From Rhynchospora pubera (lineage: Eukaryota > Streptophyta > Magnoliopsida > Poales > Cyperaceae), in contig CM051460.1 in the NCBI GenBank assembly GCA_028095005.1, positions 115,603,039 to 115,667,038 of the forward strand: a stretch of 64,000 bases of DNA, written 5' to 3'. Numbering within the stretch: position 1 is the stretch's first letter; each line of letters begins with the position of its first letter. This document shows, piece by piece, positions 46,175-58,829 of this stretch. The position numbers and the translations under genes were made by a program. Below the pieces are notes generated by a model. The model was not told the DNA's origin and ran no database searches. It saw only the letters and a program-made list of their open reading frames with translations.

Positions 46175-47210
46175 GTAAAAAAGGCCGGGTTGGATTTCAA
46201 AGGACCGGACTTGACGGGTTTGACATAAGGATTGGACCGGACCGGGTTCGAGGACGGGTCAAAGAAGGACCGGGTTTGAAGGATTTTTTTTTTTCTAAAT
46301 ATGTAGCCCGAACCTTTGAAAATCCGGCCCTTCTAAGTCCTTGATCTTTCAAATGGCCGGGTTCAAGGAACCAAAGGACTCGAAGGATTCTATATGATAT
46401 TTTGATATTTAATCATTATTTCTAAAAATTATTATAATTATATTAATATTTTCAATTTTTCCCTCTTCAAACTCCAGGCTCGGGACCGGCTATGTTACAT
46501 CAATATAGATGGAGTTAAAAAAATTTGATTTTTTGTTAGTATATTAATACAAAAATAAAATAATTGGAATAAATATATTTGAATTTTTTAGCATAAAAAT
46601 AAAACGTACCTCTTTTTAATAAAAAAAAAATTTGAATCTAGCACCTAGGTCATTGAACCTAGAAAGGAAGAAATTATGATTTAAGAACATAAGTATTTTA
46701 GAGTAAGAAATTGTTACCATATTCAACGCATGTCTCCATGGTATCATTATTTAAATAGTATTGATTGATTTCTCTTAATATGAAAAGTATCTAGTTGATA
46801 TTTACTAATTGATTCGTAAATGAATAGATGAATACATAATCTATATATATATAGTTCTGCAAATCTACTATAATATATGATATGGTGAGAATCGTGAGAT
46901 TGATCTATATATGGCGCAATCTTATGTACCCAACGTACCAATAATCTAAATATATGTTACAGACATAGATGTAAGATTGATTTGTATTTGTTCTATAAAA
47001 TTCTTATTATTTTATTAATTCTATTAAACCGGCCCTTTCAAATAAACCCTAGTCCTTCGATGTCCGTCCCATCAAAATCCGTCTTCATTGAAAATTAAAT
47101 CCGGCCCTTCTAAGTCCTTACCCGTTGTAAATCTTTTGAAGGGTCGGTCCGGTCCGAGTTTAAAAACGGTCTTTCAAAGGACGGACCAAGGACCAAGGAC
47201 TTTTGGCATA
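46175..47210. mobile_element. GGACCGG-repeat element, probably non-autonomous DNA transposon
   Basis: The left part (46180-46375) and the right part (47025-47205) are rich in GGACCGG, GGCCGGGTT, CCGGCCCTTCTAAGTCC and AAAGGAC motifs in opposite senses, around an AT-rich core. Clustered short subterminal motifs on both strands suggest a hAT-like element. I could not fix exact ends or a target duplication. Confidence 0.4.
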
Positions 47211-47216
47211 TCACTA

Positions 47217-48593
47217 CTTATTTACCACTAGACTCTTCTAATTGATTTCTTATTTGACTTTCAACTTAACTATACATAGTTAACTATAGTTATCTTATAA
47301 GAGAATTGAATATTAATTCTGAATTAACCTAGAAAGACATAAATACTCCTAGAATATATATTTTTTCTCTCGTTTTTCCCTCTCCAGAAAGTTTCCCGCT
47401 AAAACGTGTTCTTGGTCCGCTACTCCGCTTTGTTTTTTGTCTCTCTTATAACCGTGATTACTGTTGTAAAATAAAGGTGGAAGAAAGAAATAATGAACAA
47501 TATATCAAGAGTAAGACAATATTCTCAATCACAAATTTCAGAATTTTATTCTCTCATTCCAACCATACATACAAATGTACAATGCCTCTATTTATAGGCT
47601 ACAAAATAATATCTCACATAATGATAATAAATAAGTAGTGGAGATCATGGATATAAATGTGTAGTGGAGATAAATGCTTAGTGGGAATATGAAGATGAAC
47701 AATCCACATAATTATTTAATTTCATAACAATTACAGAATTAAAAAGGCATGTAATGATAAACTAAAACCGTATGGAAATTGGAAATACAAACTTTGCTAC
47801 AATCTTCATGGCACAAATTTCGAAATTTCACCCAGGCTGTCATTTTTGTATTAAAAGTGGACATTTGCAAGATACAAAAGTATATAATCTTTGAAAAATG
47901 ATCGTAGAAATATTTGCCAATTTAGTAAAAAGAGGATTACCGTAGTAGTCCAGGGTTTATTTTTAGTAGATAGAAGAGAGATGGATGCACGTATTGTTCT
48001 ATCACTTGAGCCAGAGGATGTAGAGTTGCTTGAGCACCTTAGTACTGCTTTGGACCTAAACTGGACCTTATCTCAATTCTTTTGCTGTTACAACGGGGCC
48101 ATTATTACCAGCGCAAAAATAGAAAATTCAATCTTAACGATATTGCTATCGTAAAAAATCAATTTGCCTTAAAATGATAATTTTGAAGACCAGTAATGAG
48201 ATTTTGCCCTTTATGTTATATACCAGTGATTAGATTTTGAAGAACTTTTGCTCATAAGGCACCTGGCACAACTTCATTAATGTGTCTGGCACAATAAAAA
48301 TCTTTTTGGAGGCTGAAACAAGCATGCTTCAGGCACCATTGAGCGTGTGTCATACTTGGTATTTATGGATGAACAAATAGGATCTTTTTAATTTTAGCTC
48401 GGCTATGACTATGAGCGCACATCTACTGTAACTCAAATTCACTTTTTAAAATTAGACACGCTGAATGGTTAGGGGTGTTTCTGTCTTTCTAGATTAATAT
48501 TCAATTTTCTTATAAGATAACCATAGTTAACTATGTATAGTTAAGTTGAAGGGCAAATAATAAATCATTTAGAAGAGTCTAGTGGCAAATAAG
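47217..48593. mobile_element. Long-TIR (foldback-like) element
   Basis: The terminal inverted repeats are 47217-47339 and 48482-48593, over 110 bp each and highly similar. Both contain CTTATTTRCCACTAGACTCT and AACTATACATAGTTAACTAT. The interior includes a nested solo LTR (47462-47729) and an 87-codon frame (47891-48154, with EPEDVELLEHLSTALDLNW) with no family I recognise. No target duplication is obvious. Confidence 0.7.
47462..47729 (-). mobile_element. Solo LTR with 5-bp target duplication
   Basis: The 268-bp sequence starts TGTTGTAA and ends CATAACA, giving TGTT/AACA termini. It is flanked on both sides by ATTAC (47457-47461 and 47730-47734). On the minus strand it has TATAAATAGAGGC, a typical LTR core promoter, near 47595. 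No internal region is present, so it is a solo LTR of a small Copia-like or TRIM-type element. Confidence 0.75.
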
Positions 48594-48952
48594 AAATAGA
48601 GATAAGTATAGAGAGAAATAAATAATTAAGAAAGAGTTAGGTACATACAAAAAAATTAAACCTTTTTTTTTGTTTGAAAGAATTTATGACAAAAGGTCGA
48701 GCAAATAAAAGTAAAGATTTTTAAATTGACAGTCGATTCTGTTACCACTTTGGTCGCCAAATCATTGATAGCTAATTCAAGTAATTTCATTTTTGTCGAC
48801 ATATTTAGATAGTCTAGTAACATTGTCATGAAATAGAAGGATGCAGCTCAGTTCAATTTCCAAAAAAAAAAAAAACGGTGAATATACATGTCAATCAATC
48901 TTTTTAGCACAGGATAGGGCTTAAACTCGAAGTGTTCCCCTTCCTTAGACAG

Positions 48953-48954
<2 letters not shown>

Positions 48955-48988
<34 letters not shown>
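48955..48988. repeat. 34-nt homopolymeric C tract
   Basis: An uninterrupted run of 34 C (G on the minus strand), about 0.2 kb past the 3' end of F-box copy 2. The paralogous place near copy 1 (about 42288) has only CCCC. Confidence 0.85.
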
Positions 48989-48992
<4 letters not shown>

Positions 48993-49204
48993 GTTCTTCT
49001 CTATGTTTATCCTGATTAATATCTACTGCTCCTCATCATACTAAATCTCAAAAACAGCATACAATACAAAATTAAAGAGTACAGTTTTCCTACCAGCAAA
49101 ACAAAATCAGCAGATTAGACATCAACTAGGTCCAATAAAACAAAACAAAACAACTTCTTACACCGATAACATAAAACAAAATAACTCTATCAGTTATGAG
49201 ATGG

Positions 49205-51149
49205 CTAGTTGTCAAGACTAGTCATGATGATCTGAGCTCTTGAGTTCTCAGTGATATGATCTTGCAGATACTTCCAGACTCGAGGGACACTATAATCATG
49301 TCTGTAGAATTGAACATCAACTGTTTTAAGTCTCCCACCCTTAAATGGTGCAATTTTCAATGATTCTTGATTTACATGTACTTCCTCCTAGTTAGCGCCG
49401 AATTACCAAAGACAGAACATTAGGGTGAGAAAAATTAGAAAATACAAGGTAAACTTTTTACAAACTCGAATTTCATTAATGGTTTGGTTCAGTGCATCTT
49501 TACCTATCCTTGCATTGCTATTAATTTCTTTTAGTAGTTTCGATCCAATTAAATTAAGGTTGTTTTACAGTTCTCTCTTTTGCTTTATAAGAATTGTAAC
49601 AATGCAGCTCAGTTGACCATTGAGAATTAAGATAGACCGTAATAGAAGGCCAAAACTTAAAATGTGCATCGGAAGAATGAAAATAGTAATTCTTATTTGT
49701 CAAACTTTTGAGCCTTCAGCTCCCTCAAAAAATTCTACAATTAAGACATTTGGTATAAGGAGAGAACAAAGAAATCAAGTACCCCATGCTCACAGTGGAA
49801 ACCAATGCGATGTAAAGACAGCTTCTCCAAATTGGGGCAATCGTTCAAGAAAGAAACAATTAAAATGAAATGGCAACTCAAACAAAGACATTCCACCGAT
49901 AAATCCTTCAGATTTGAAAATTCTAGGCAATTTAGCAGTTCATACACCAGTAAATCCTATATAAGAAAGAACAACATTATGTCAGCAATGAGAGACATAC
50001 AAAGTCATAAAAACAGTATGATGCTAGACAAAGAGGTCAAGACTTGTTTTGGTGGCCAAGTTTAGACTCTAGCTAAATTCGCAACAACAATAAATTTTTA
50101 GAACGTATTGTTCAACCTCTAGAAGTTATTGTAAATTTGATTAAAAACAAAAATATAGAAATAAAGCAGAAAACCTAGCAAAATTACATGCATACTTTTA
50201 TCATGTATCCACTTAATGTGAGATAATGGACAGTTGAAAGACCAATGAGAATACTATTATTGCTGTTGGCAGACAAACCAATGTGACGATTGATATTAAT
50301 GCTTGCACAGGTCAGAGATGGCATCTTCAGAAGCATTTTGGATAGATTGTTGATGACGTCGTCGTCAGAATAACCATCAGTGTAGCAAAAGGACAAAAGA
50401 TTAGGTGTATTGTACAACTCCATCTCATTGTCTTTCAGAAACGGAACACAAGTTTCCACTGTCAGATATTTTAGGCTTTGAGAGTTTATCGTAGAATACC
50501 AACCGTAGCAATCTTTCAGATGCAAAATTTCTAGCACAGGGCAACCACAGAAAAGCATCTCAACAAGATCTTGATCTAACTGTATAAACCCAAGATACAA
50601 CCGTTTGAGGACTGGAAGATTTATAACCTTGATGTTGCCCACACGGGGGAAGGTGCGAGAGATTGAGACATCTACCAGAGACGCACAAGTGAAAACATCA
50701 AGAGGCAGTGAACTGTTTACCAAAAGATCCTGTACATCAGAATCAAATTTAAACACTTGAACATTATGTTTAAGGGCGTAAACAATCCATGATCTTATGA
50801 ACATGACACACTTTGACGACAGATGCATCTTTCCTGAGAAAGAAACGTGAAACTTGTGCATATCAGTGGTATCCCGATGTAGCAGAGTCATGCTCACAAA
50901 ATCTAAGAACCTCTCAAATTTACCGTCAATACAACCACGGCCATCTGGTTTATCATCACACTCAAACTTAGACATGTCAAAATCTAGAAAGGGCAAAGTG
51001 GTCCAGAGCTTCTCCCATCTGTTAGAGAGGATGCATGTCCGAACAGCCTCTTGTGCGGTCAAGAAGGACATTATGAAATGAATTAAGCAATCAGGCAAAC
51101 TACTTATCATGTCCACATCACTGCTTAACCTCCTGCCCACTCGTTCCAT
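49205..51149 (-). CDS. F-box/FBD/LRR-repeat protein (copy 2)
   Basis: Minus-strand exons are 51149-50196, 49956-49783 and 49387-49205; 1,311 nt, 436 residues, all in phase. The domain order equals copy 1: F-box (ISSLPDCLIHFIMSFLTAQEA), leucine-rich segments, then FBD-like end (KIAPFKGGRLKTVDVQFY...IIMTSLDN). The ATG that gives copy 1 its four-residue first exon is ACG here, so translation should begin at MERVGRR. The protein is probably a substrate receptor of an SCF ubiquitin ligase. It lies 6.6 kb from copy 1 in the same orientation, with similar flanks on both sides, so the pair arose by tandem duplication of about 2.7 kb. Both copies keep open frames. Confidence 0.82.
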
Positions 51150-51377
51150 GTCACAGGTCTTGAAAGCAAAAATATTCCCTATTAATGAGTCATGACAAGG
51201 TAACATTTAAGTAAAAATCAACTCATAAGCTATTGTGATTTTAGAGTGCAAATTCATTAAGATTCACTTTTTAATTCGTTTCATTTCATTTTCATTGTGT
51301 GTTTTCTTACTACGAAATAGAAAATGCACAAATCAAAACTAAACCTATCTAATATATATTAACATTAAGAAGCGCCT

Positions 51378-51409
<32 letters not shown>

Positions 51410-52046
51410 GTTGATCGAGTAAGAGAAACTAACCTAGAAGCCGTGAGTCCGTGGCTTGATCGTAAAAGAGTAGGAGCAAACAAAAACCCTAGCACGAGGG
51501 GTTTAAGCAACGGCGAGCCGCGAGAGAAGATATTGATATAAGCAATTAGAAGTTTAGAAGTGAGAGAAGAGAGCGAGAACTGTTATGATTAAGGACTAAT
51601 GAGGGTTTTTTTGCTTCGCAACTTTTTTCATGAATGCCCCTTCGACAGCCGCTGTCGATTACTCTTTAAAAACAAATAATTTTTTTTTTCATGACTGCTA
51701 TTAAAGGATTTGGTGACGTCAATAGTAATAACAATTTAATGTCAATTATAAATTGTTTGCTTATCCATTGACTCAAAAAGTTATGCCATTTTTATGGAAA
51801 ATTAGCAAGAGAGACGAGAAGATCTACAAAATAAAAATTTTGTCATATAAACTATTACCTATAGAAAAGCTATTTTAATCCATTGTTCCATTTATTATTC
51901 CAAAAATTTGTTCCTTTTCCATTTTTAGAGTATAATAATTCTGCTTAGTTCTCTCAAATTGAAATAGACATAGAGTGTTTCAAATGTTTAATGGTATAAA
52001 ATAATTTGAAAAAGGAGAAAAGATCAAGGTGTACTTCCGGCATAGG
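51150..52046. other. F-box copy 2 upstream region
   Basis: Promoter and leader of copy 2, including a (GA)13 microsatellite at 51383-51409 that copy 1 lacks. The rest is AT-rich with no recognised gene. Confidence 0.5.
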
Positions 52047-52303
52047 CAGTGACGGATCTAGGAAAAATATTTGGGTGGGGCTGAGTTTATAAAAACATTG
52101 GACCAACATAACTTCATCGTATATCCATCTCATACAATGCTAAAAATATAGTTTAAAGTCATATTATAAAAGAAAATTGATGAACCACTCAAAATACATC
52201 AAAAGAACAATTTGAATTTGTTCATAGTCCATATGTGGTGTGTATATAAACCATGATAGGTGGGGCTCTAGCCCCAGCCGCCCCGCCTGTAGATCCGCCA
52301 CTG
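52047..52303. mobile_element. Short hAT element
   Basis: This 257-bp element has ends CAGTGACGGATCTAGG and CCTGTAGATCCGCCACTG, a 14-bp imperfect inverted repeat. It is flanked by the 8-bp duplication GGCATAGG (52039-52046 and 52304-52311). GTGGGGCT and AGCCCC motifs lie inside both ends. No coding capacity. Confidence 0.8.
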
Positions 52304-52311
52304 GGCATAGG

Positions 52312-52930
52312 TCGTTTATATGCGGAGAGAAAATGAAAGGGAGCAAGACAACACATTTCATCGAAATAAAAATATATATATTCCAGATTTTATTTTAAAA
52401 AATAAAATATAATTTATTTTCTTTTAAAAAAAACTTTTATCCTTTTCATTTTGTAGTATTGCAAGAACTTGCTCAACTCTCTATTTTTCCCTCAAAAAAA
52501 AAAAAATTGCTTTCGGCAGATCCGATCCGACAACCTTTTAAAATTTAAATGACAGAATTATTCTTGCTATTTAAATATTAAATTCATATTCCGTTAAATT
52601 CTATCTAATTTTACTCTTCACTTCAAACAAGAGGTGCACATATTAACAGAAGGAATCCACAGTAAACTAACAACAACAATAAACTATTTTAAGATAAATT
52701 TAAAAAAACAAACTGATATTTGCTCAGTCAGCATGAATAAGATAGAACTGACTAAATCAAAATATTTGTTAGTAAAGTAAGCAAATCCAATTTCAACATA
52801 GGGTCTTAAATCTTTTTTACTGCCGAAGTAACAGTGTAACACTAAACACCTCCCTCCTTTTTACATCTTCCTTTTACCTCGCTCAAAACCCCGAGTCCCC
52901 AACAAACCAAAATCACAAAAACGAACTTAG
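52312..52930. other. MED27 upstream region
   Basis: AT-rich spacer then the probable promoter and leader of MED27 (CT-rich 52850-52880). No other feature. Confidence 0.45.
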
Positions 52931-55900
52931 ATGGAACCACAACAACAGGCGGGATCCGGCGACGCGCCACCGAAGCAGGTGGCGCAGGCGATGGATCGCC
53001 TCGGCCGCGCCGCGCGCCTGATCGCCGAGATCCGCCTCGGCGCCGATCGCATTCTCGAAGCCCTCCTCGTCTCTAACGAGAACCCGCGCCTCTCCGAGAA
53101 GGCCGCTGAGCTCACGCTCGGCGAGGAAGATGCCATGAGGCGCCACTTCCTTGATCTCCGTACAGTTGGTATTTTTCAGATATCTCTTAGGTTTTTTTTT
53201 TTTTTTTTTGAAATCATATTTTTGCATTCAATACAGGAAATGAATTAAAATTTGTGTAATTGGTCTTTCTCTAGTCAAAGCAAGGTAGCAGATATGATGT
53301 AATTAAAATTTGTAATTTGTGTAATATGCATTTTGTAACTTGTGAATGGACTTTTTGTTTGTTTAACAAAAGAGCAGGAAACAAATAGTATGATGTTTAA
53401 TTTAAATTTACATTGGGTATTTTGCGTAGGAAAACAGCTTGAAGACTCGGGTGTGCTGAGCGGGGCTTTGAGGTCAAGAGGAAACTCATGGGGTCTTCAC
53501 ATGCCTCTTGTCTGTCCCGATGGTGCTGTGGTGGCGTATGCCTGGAAGCGCCAGCTGGCCGGCCAGGCTGGTGCCTCTGCTGTTGATAGAGCCAGGTACA
53601 GTGACAATGTCAGTTGGTACTTGTTGTGTGTTACCACATTGGTCTGGTATCTTGTAAGGAAACGTGCCAGTTAAGATGTATGATTCACTGTTGGTCTAAT
53701 GTATTTCCAACCATTTCTTATGGTACATATATTTGCAAATTTTCAGATTAGCCCTTAAAGCATTCAGTGATCAGAAGCGACGGTTCTTCCCTCAACTAGA
53801 AGACGATCAGCTCAACCGCTCCAACAATGACACCATAAAATTCCCTCCAACAAAACGACCTCGTCTGTTGCACAGACCAACTCAAAGTCCTAACATTGAT
53901 TCCACTGAACAGAAACCCATGTTAGCTGATATATTAAAGAGCATACAAACTGAGGCTCCAGGTGTCACCATCTCCACATATCAGCGGCTCGAGTGGTCAA
54001 AGCGAGCTGAGTCATTGGCTTCTACTATGAATGATAGTTCACTTGATCAGCCTAAGGAGCAAATTCTGTCAAATTTGAGTGGTAGTTTCAATGAAGTGGC
54101 AGTAATCGAATTGGTGGCTTCTGGTGTATTTAGGGTTTTAGTGTCTCTTCATCCTGCAGGGTCCACAGATCCTGATGCTGTGGCCTTTTTCTCTCCTAAT
54201 GAGGTAAGCATCCTATCGCATACTGTGGCAAGTGGATTTGGTACACTAATGATAATTCTTAATGGTTATCGGGTAAATTTGTTTTAACCTGATTTGCAAC
54301 ATTTAGGCATGTCATTTTTAATCATAAGAAAACTTAGTAAATGTACTTAATTGGTGGCTTTGTTCTGTACGACAATTAAATGCTGATGTACGTATGTTAT
54401 GATGTTTTGGTGCAACTGGATTTTACTGTTTTAACTCTTGGTTCATGTAGCGTTCTCGCAGAAAATAGAAGCTCTTTCTTTTTTTTTTTTTTTTTTGATA
54501 TAGAGTTCATGTCTTATTCTTATCTTTGCAGGGAGGAAGCTACTTGCATTCAAGAGGCATGTCAGTTCATCATGTTTTCAAGCATGTCACAGTAAGTCAG
54601 TTCTAATACTTGATTTGTTGTTAATTCTTTCTAATTACACACCAGATGCCAAACTGTGACCAAGCTTGTGTCAGAAGATAGTCCACTAGTTAGCACTTCA
54701 GAGGTACAGGCAGCGATGGGCCAATTCAGATAATTGTGGTTGTTTAAGCTTTGGCTGGAATGACTGGCCATTTTCAGGTTTTGGTCATTTCAGGTTTTCT
54801 GTCTTTAGGATTTAGGAGGTCAACTTCACAAATCATGCTCAAGTCCTTGCAGGTTGTGGTCAATTAGTTGTTTTTGGGGTCAGTCAACCCAATTATCAGA
54901 TCAACTAGATTGAAATTATAGCTAGTGTTTTGACGATAGTTAGGCAGGTTCCCAGTCCACCAGGGTTCTTGGCTGCTCGCAGTTGGTTTGGATTGGGGCA
55001 TGCAAGTTATCTGGTTGTAGAGTATGGTGGCCATGATTGATAGGGTTTATTTAGGTAGTTTTCAGGCTTGGGTACTGTTATCGTTGGTGTCTTTGTTTTG
55101 TGCTGGGCAATTGTGCCCTTGTTTACGGAACCTGACTTGTTGTTGAAGAAAGTTATTTAGCACAAATACAAAACCAATAGCATCAACTAGTATTGATAAT
55201 CAAGCACACAAATATCCCCAAGAGATCAGACAGAAAGAAACAGGGGTGATTAATGTTTATTCACCTCCGATGGTGTTTCCACAAGTGAGCGCCTTGTAGC
55301 CTGCAGGTGAGCTTATTGCACTCCTTCTTTTTTGTTTAATTTGTAGGAATATGCTGACAAGGCTTTGCAATATTTCCAAAGTTCGGATCCAAACAAGGCT
55401 CTTTCTCATCTTCTGGTAGTTTACTGCAACTAATCGTTCTTTTGTCAGAGTCATTTGGTTTATTATTGGCAAAAATATCTGGTAGTTACTAAGATTGAAC
55501 CATCATGTAGAATGAAGAATTCTCGTCTAAAACTCTGTAAACTATACATGCAAATGCTTTTTTTGTGTGTAAAGATAAACACAGAAAAAGGTTATTAGTT
55601 CCTGTATTCTGAAGTAAATGGGAAGGGAGGGATCGGGTATGCATGGGGACACATTTGATGCTTTGTCATAGTATGGTTCATATCCTACTCTTTTGGGGTT
55701 GTAAGCTTTGCAGGATCACTTCTGAAATTGACTGTTGTAAATTTTTGCGAGAAATATCATCTTTTCTATGTTTATGTGCAGAGTTGGATCTGTAGCCACC
55801 AATCCTTGTTTACGAAAAATTGCAGGTGAGATACTTTCTTTTCTACAGAATTTAATCATTGTTTGTGAATACTGGTAATCATCAACATGTGTTAACTTTG

Positions 55901-56299
55901 GATATAGTGTGTATTTGTCAAATCTTATAGTGTGTATTTGTCTTTGTGTACTAGTTTTGCCTGGAAATTCATGTAACTAATTACCTTGCTATATGTTTAC
56001 TATTAATTTCACCTGGAACTGATGCACTTTGAAACAATTGCCCTTGTTTGCCCTCTAAATCCCTAAAGCTGTGACAAGGAAAAAGAACACAAGAAACAAT
56101 ACCACATGTTTAATGTGCTTTTTTATATAATTGTTTGTTTTGGTAAAAATGCAGTAAATGCAGCAAGCTGTTAGCTATGGATAAATCTCTGGCTCTACTA
56201 TTGCCACCAGTTCACCGCCCCTATCTGCTGAATTCTAAGGACCATGATCAAGATTTTGCAACTGCTTACCATATTGGTTGCTCCTCTTATGATGTGTAA
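52931..56299 (+). CDS. MED27: Mediator of RNA polymerase II transcription subunit 27
   Basis: Exons are 52931-53168, 53430-53595, 53747-54203, 54532-54591, 55347-55415, 55782-55825 and 56155-56299. They total 1,179 nt and 392 residues, with every junction GT-AG and in phase. The N-terminal part is helical and GC-rich (VAQAMDRLGRAARLIAEIRL). The middle holds LVCPDGAVVAYAWKRQLAGQ and a basic linker (TKRPRLLHRP). The C-terminal Med27 domain has YLHSRGMSVHHVFKHVT, SWICSHQSLF and a C-x2-C pair (Cys344, Cys347) before SKLLAMDKSLALLLPPVHRP. MED27 joins the Mediator head to the tail module. The first exon has much higher GC than the rest, common for 5' ends of plant genes. The fourth intron (54592-55346) is large but shows no gene. 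Confidence 0.85.
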
Positions 56300-57340
56300 T
56301 CATGGGCACTAACCCTTCCTTTGTCATTGTTTTTCTGGGATCAGGGGTATACTTGACTATTGGTCATAGTGAGTAGCAGCTTCAGGTGTTAGAAATTAAC
56401 AAATTGTTAGTCTTTGCTTGCCTACTAAACTTTACCCTTTTTTTTAATGTATATTAGTGATTAAGGTGTAAAATGTCATAAAACCTGCTGCTTCAGGTCT
56501 CGTTCATGTAAATGGAAAGGGCTCATTAGAGAATCATGAAAACTCACTTTTTTGTTATATAATTTCTTTCAATTACTTTTGAGTTTATGTTTTGTTCTAT
56601 TTATTGTGCTTTTAGTCTTTCAGCTATTTGTTCTATATACTTGTTGTGCTTTTAGTCTTTCAGCTATTTGTTCTATATATACTTATTCGCACCACCTCCC
56701 TCTTCATGGCTTTGCTCTCTGAAGTCGGTACCTTCAAGTCTTCTTGCTGTTTCAGCTATGATAAATCGATAAAGTTTTTTTTTTTTTTTTGGTTCAGAGC
56801 TTGTACAAGCGTGATGCCCGAAGTTGTGGTGCAAATCGAACGGAAAATGTTATAATTATACTAGTACGTCTATTGTTTATGGATGTAAGATTCAAAATCA
56901 TATTCGTATCTAAATGGAATGGTTAGATAATTGACGATAATTGTCATTACTTAGAAATATAAAAGTGTAATAATAAACTAAAAAGTTCAAAATACCAACT
57001 GTATAAATTTTTTTTTTATAAAAAAATATTTAAAACTAGATTATTTGTATACAAAACATGAGGATATCTTAACGGTTTTATCCAAAACCCAAAAGGACGC
57101 TACGCTGCTCTTTCACGACCTTTACTCGTTTCAAAGGAATCTAGACCCCTTAGAGAAAGGAAAAAGCCGGACAACTTTGATCAGATTTGAGAGACTCCGT
57201 AACGATTTTGTATCTTCTTCAACACTTGTAAGACAAAAAGTAAAGTAAAACATAATTATTAAATAAAAAAACTTGTAGCATTATTTCAAGTTCCATTCGT
57301 TTCCGTCTTTATTTCAATACAGGTCTTGGAATATTAGAGT
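56300..57340. other. MED27 3' flank
   Basis: It contains a tandem duplication with a 40-bp period (TTGTGCTTTTAGTCTTTCAG at 56604 and 56644). The rest is AT-rich; nothing else recognised. Confidence 0.5.
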
Positions 57341-57343
57341 AGT

Positions 57344-57490
57344 GGCTCCGTTTGGATGGTGTGGGAATAAGAGGAATAAGGAAAAAAGTATTGGGAAGTG
57401 TGTAATTTTGGAAGAATTTGGATTGTTTATAATAAATTTGGTAGTAGAAAGAAAATATTTTTTTATTCTTTCACCCATCCAAACGAAGCC
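57344..57490. mobile_element. MITE, GGCYYCGTTTGGAT family, copy A
   Basis: This 147-bp element has ends GGCTCCGTTTGGATGG and CCATCCAAACGAAGCC and is flanked by AGT on both sides (57341-57343 and 57491-57493). Its interior (GGGAAGTGTGTAATTTT, TTGGATTGTTTATAATAAAT) matches copy B at 60747-60914 in opposite orientation. No coding capacity. The superfamily is uncertain; a 3-bp duplication fits PIF/Harbinger-like size but not the TWA consensus. Confidence 0.75.
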
Positions 57491-57493
57491 AGT

Positions 57494-58829
57494 ATTATTT
57501 AAAAAATGTATAAATTATTTGTATCTATGTTTATTTACTATGTCTTTGTTATACAAAAATCTATTTGCAGATAAAAATAATATCTTTTTAAGAGTAATCA
57601 CGTAGATATTGGGATGAAATGGATCAATGGATAATACCCCATTTCGCTCTAGACCTGGAAGAAGGATCAATCATGGACCCAAACAAATTTGTTTGTGACT
57701 GACAAGATGAATTATTTGTTGCGCCCACATGTCACAAAATGCGACCGACCACGTCTAGTTTAACTTTTTTGTGTATCAACTTGCACAGAGGCTCTTCCGA
57801 AGGCAGTGTATCCGATGCTATCCGCATCAGATTTGAACCGTTTGATCTTAGGCTCTTCCGAAGGCTGCGATCTCAATCTTAGGTTTCCATACGAAATTAT
57901 TTAAACCGAAACTGAAAGTCGGTCTAAAAATAAAATGAAAAACATGCGTCGTTCCAAATTATTAAGAACATAGAATAGCGAGCTATGCGTCCTTCAATAT
58001 CAATTATTCAATTCAAGTGGATTTAAACATAATGATTGATAATTTTGGTTTAATTGGAGTTTCTAATTTTCTATTTTCTTTGGGATGTTTGGATGGATGA
58101 GAAATATTCTCCAATTCAGATTAGGGACCATTTCTCAACTCGGATTTCACAGTTAAATACGAATTTAAAATTAAATAGTATTATTTCGTTATTTTTTAAA
58201 AAATAATTAACATTATTTTCGAGTAAGCACTGTCGTTCGACTTTCAAACACACCATTTTTTAATTGGTGAGTTATTATTGTGACTCAATTTTCCACAGAC
58301 TGCCAATTCAAATTTTATGAACACAAAGTACAAAATATGAGCAATGAGCAATCCGAGATGAGATATGCAAGCGGAAGTTTTATGGGTTTGAATTTATTGG
58401 GCGAAATAATCTAGACTTGTCACGGTCCAAATTATTGATCCATTTTTGTCGCTGTTATCATACTATTATAAATGTGCCTCCAAACAACGAAACCTACAAA
58501 ATGATGCATAAAATAAGTTATGCATGAACCTACAAACTATATAAGCATCCATGTGAAGTCACGGGGTTTCTGTTGAATACTGTGTTTGTTCCTATTTAAT
58601 AAACTGCAAACTCCAACCACTGTTTGTTTATTGCTCATTTTTTTTTTTTGTATGCAGATCTTAATTTACATAGTTTAAATTCGGTCAAAAGGTTGCAGCC
58701 TCCAACTACAAAGTTGCCCAACCGGTGCCAACCATACATATACTATGAGTTGGTTAATTTGGTGCTTCCAACACTTTTTTCTATCCATTTAAAACTCAAC
58801 TTGAACCAAATAATTCTATATTTTCAAAA
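57494..58829. other. Spacer
   Basis: No convincing gene. A duplicated phrase GGCTCTTCCGAAGGC occurs at about 57790 and 57851. The remainder is AT-rich. Confidence 0.4.

Noticed and set aside
45229..46344. Short plus-strand frames as host genes
   Set aside because: They fall within MITE and AT-rich sequence, lack domains, and show no splice or start context.
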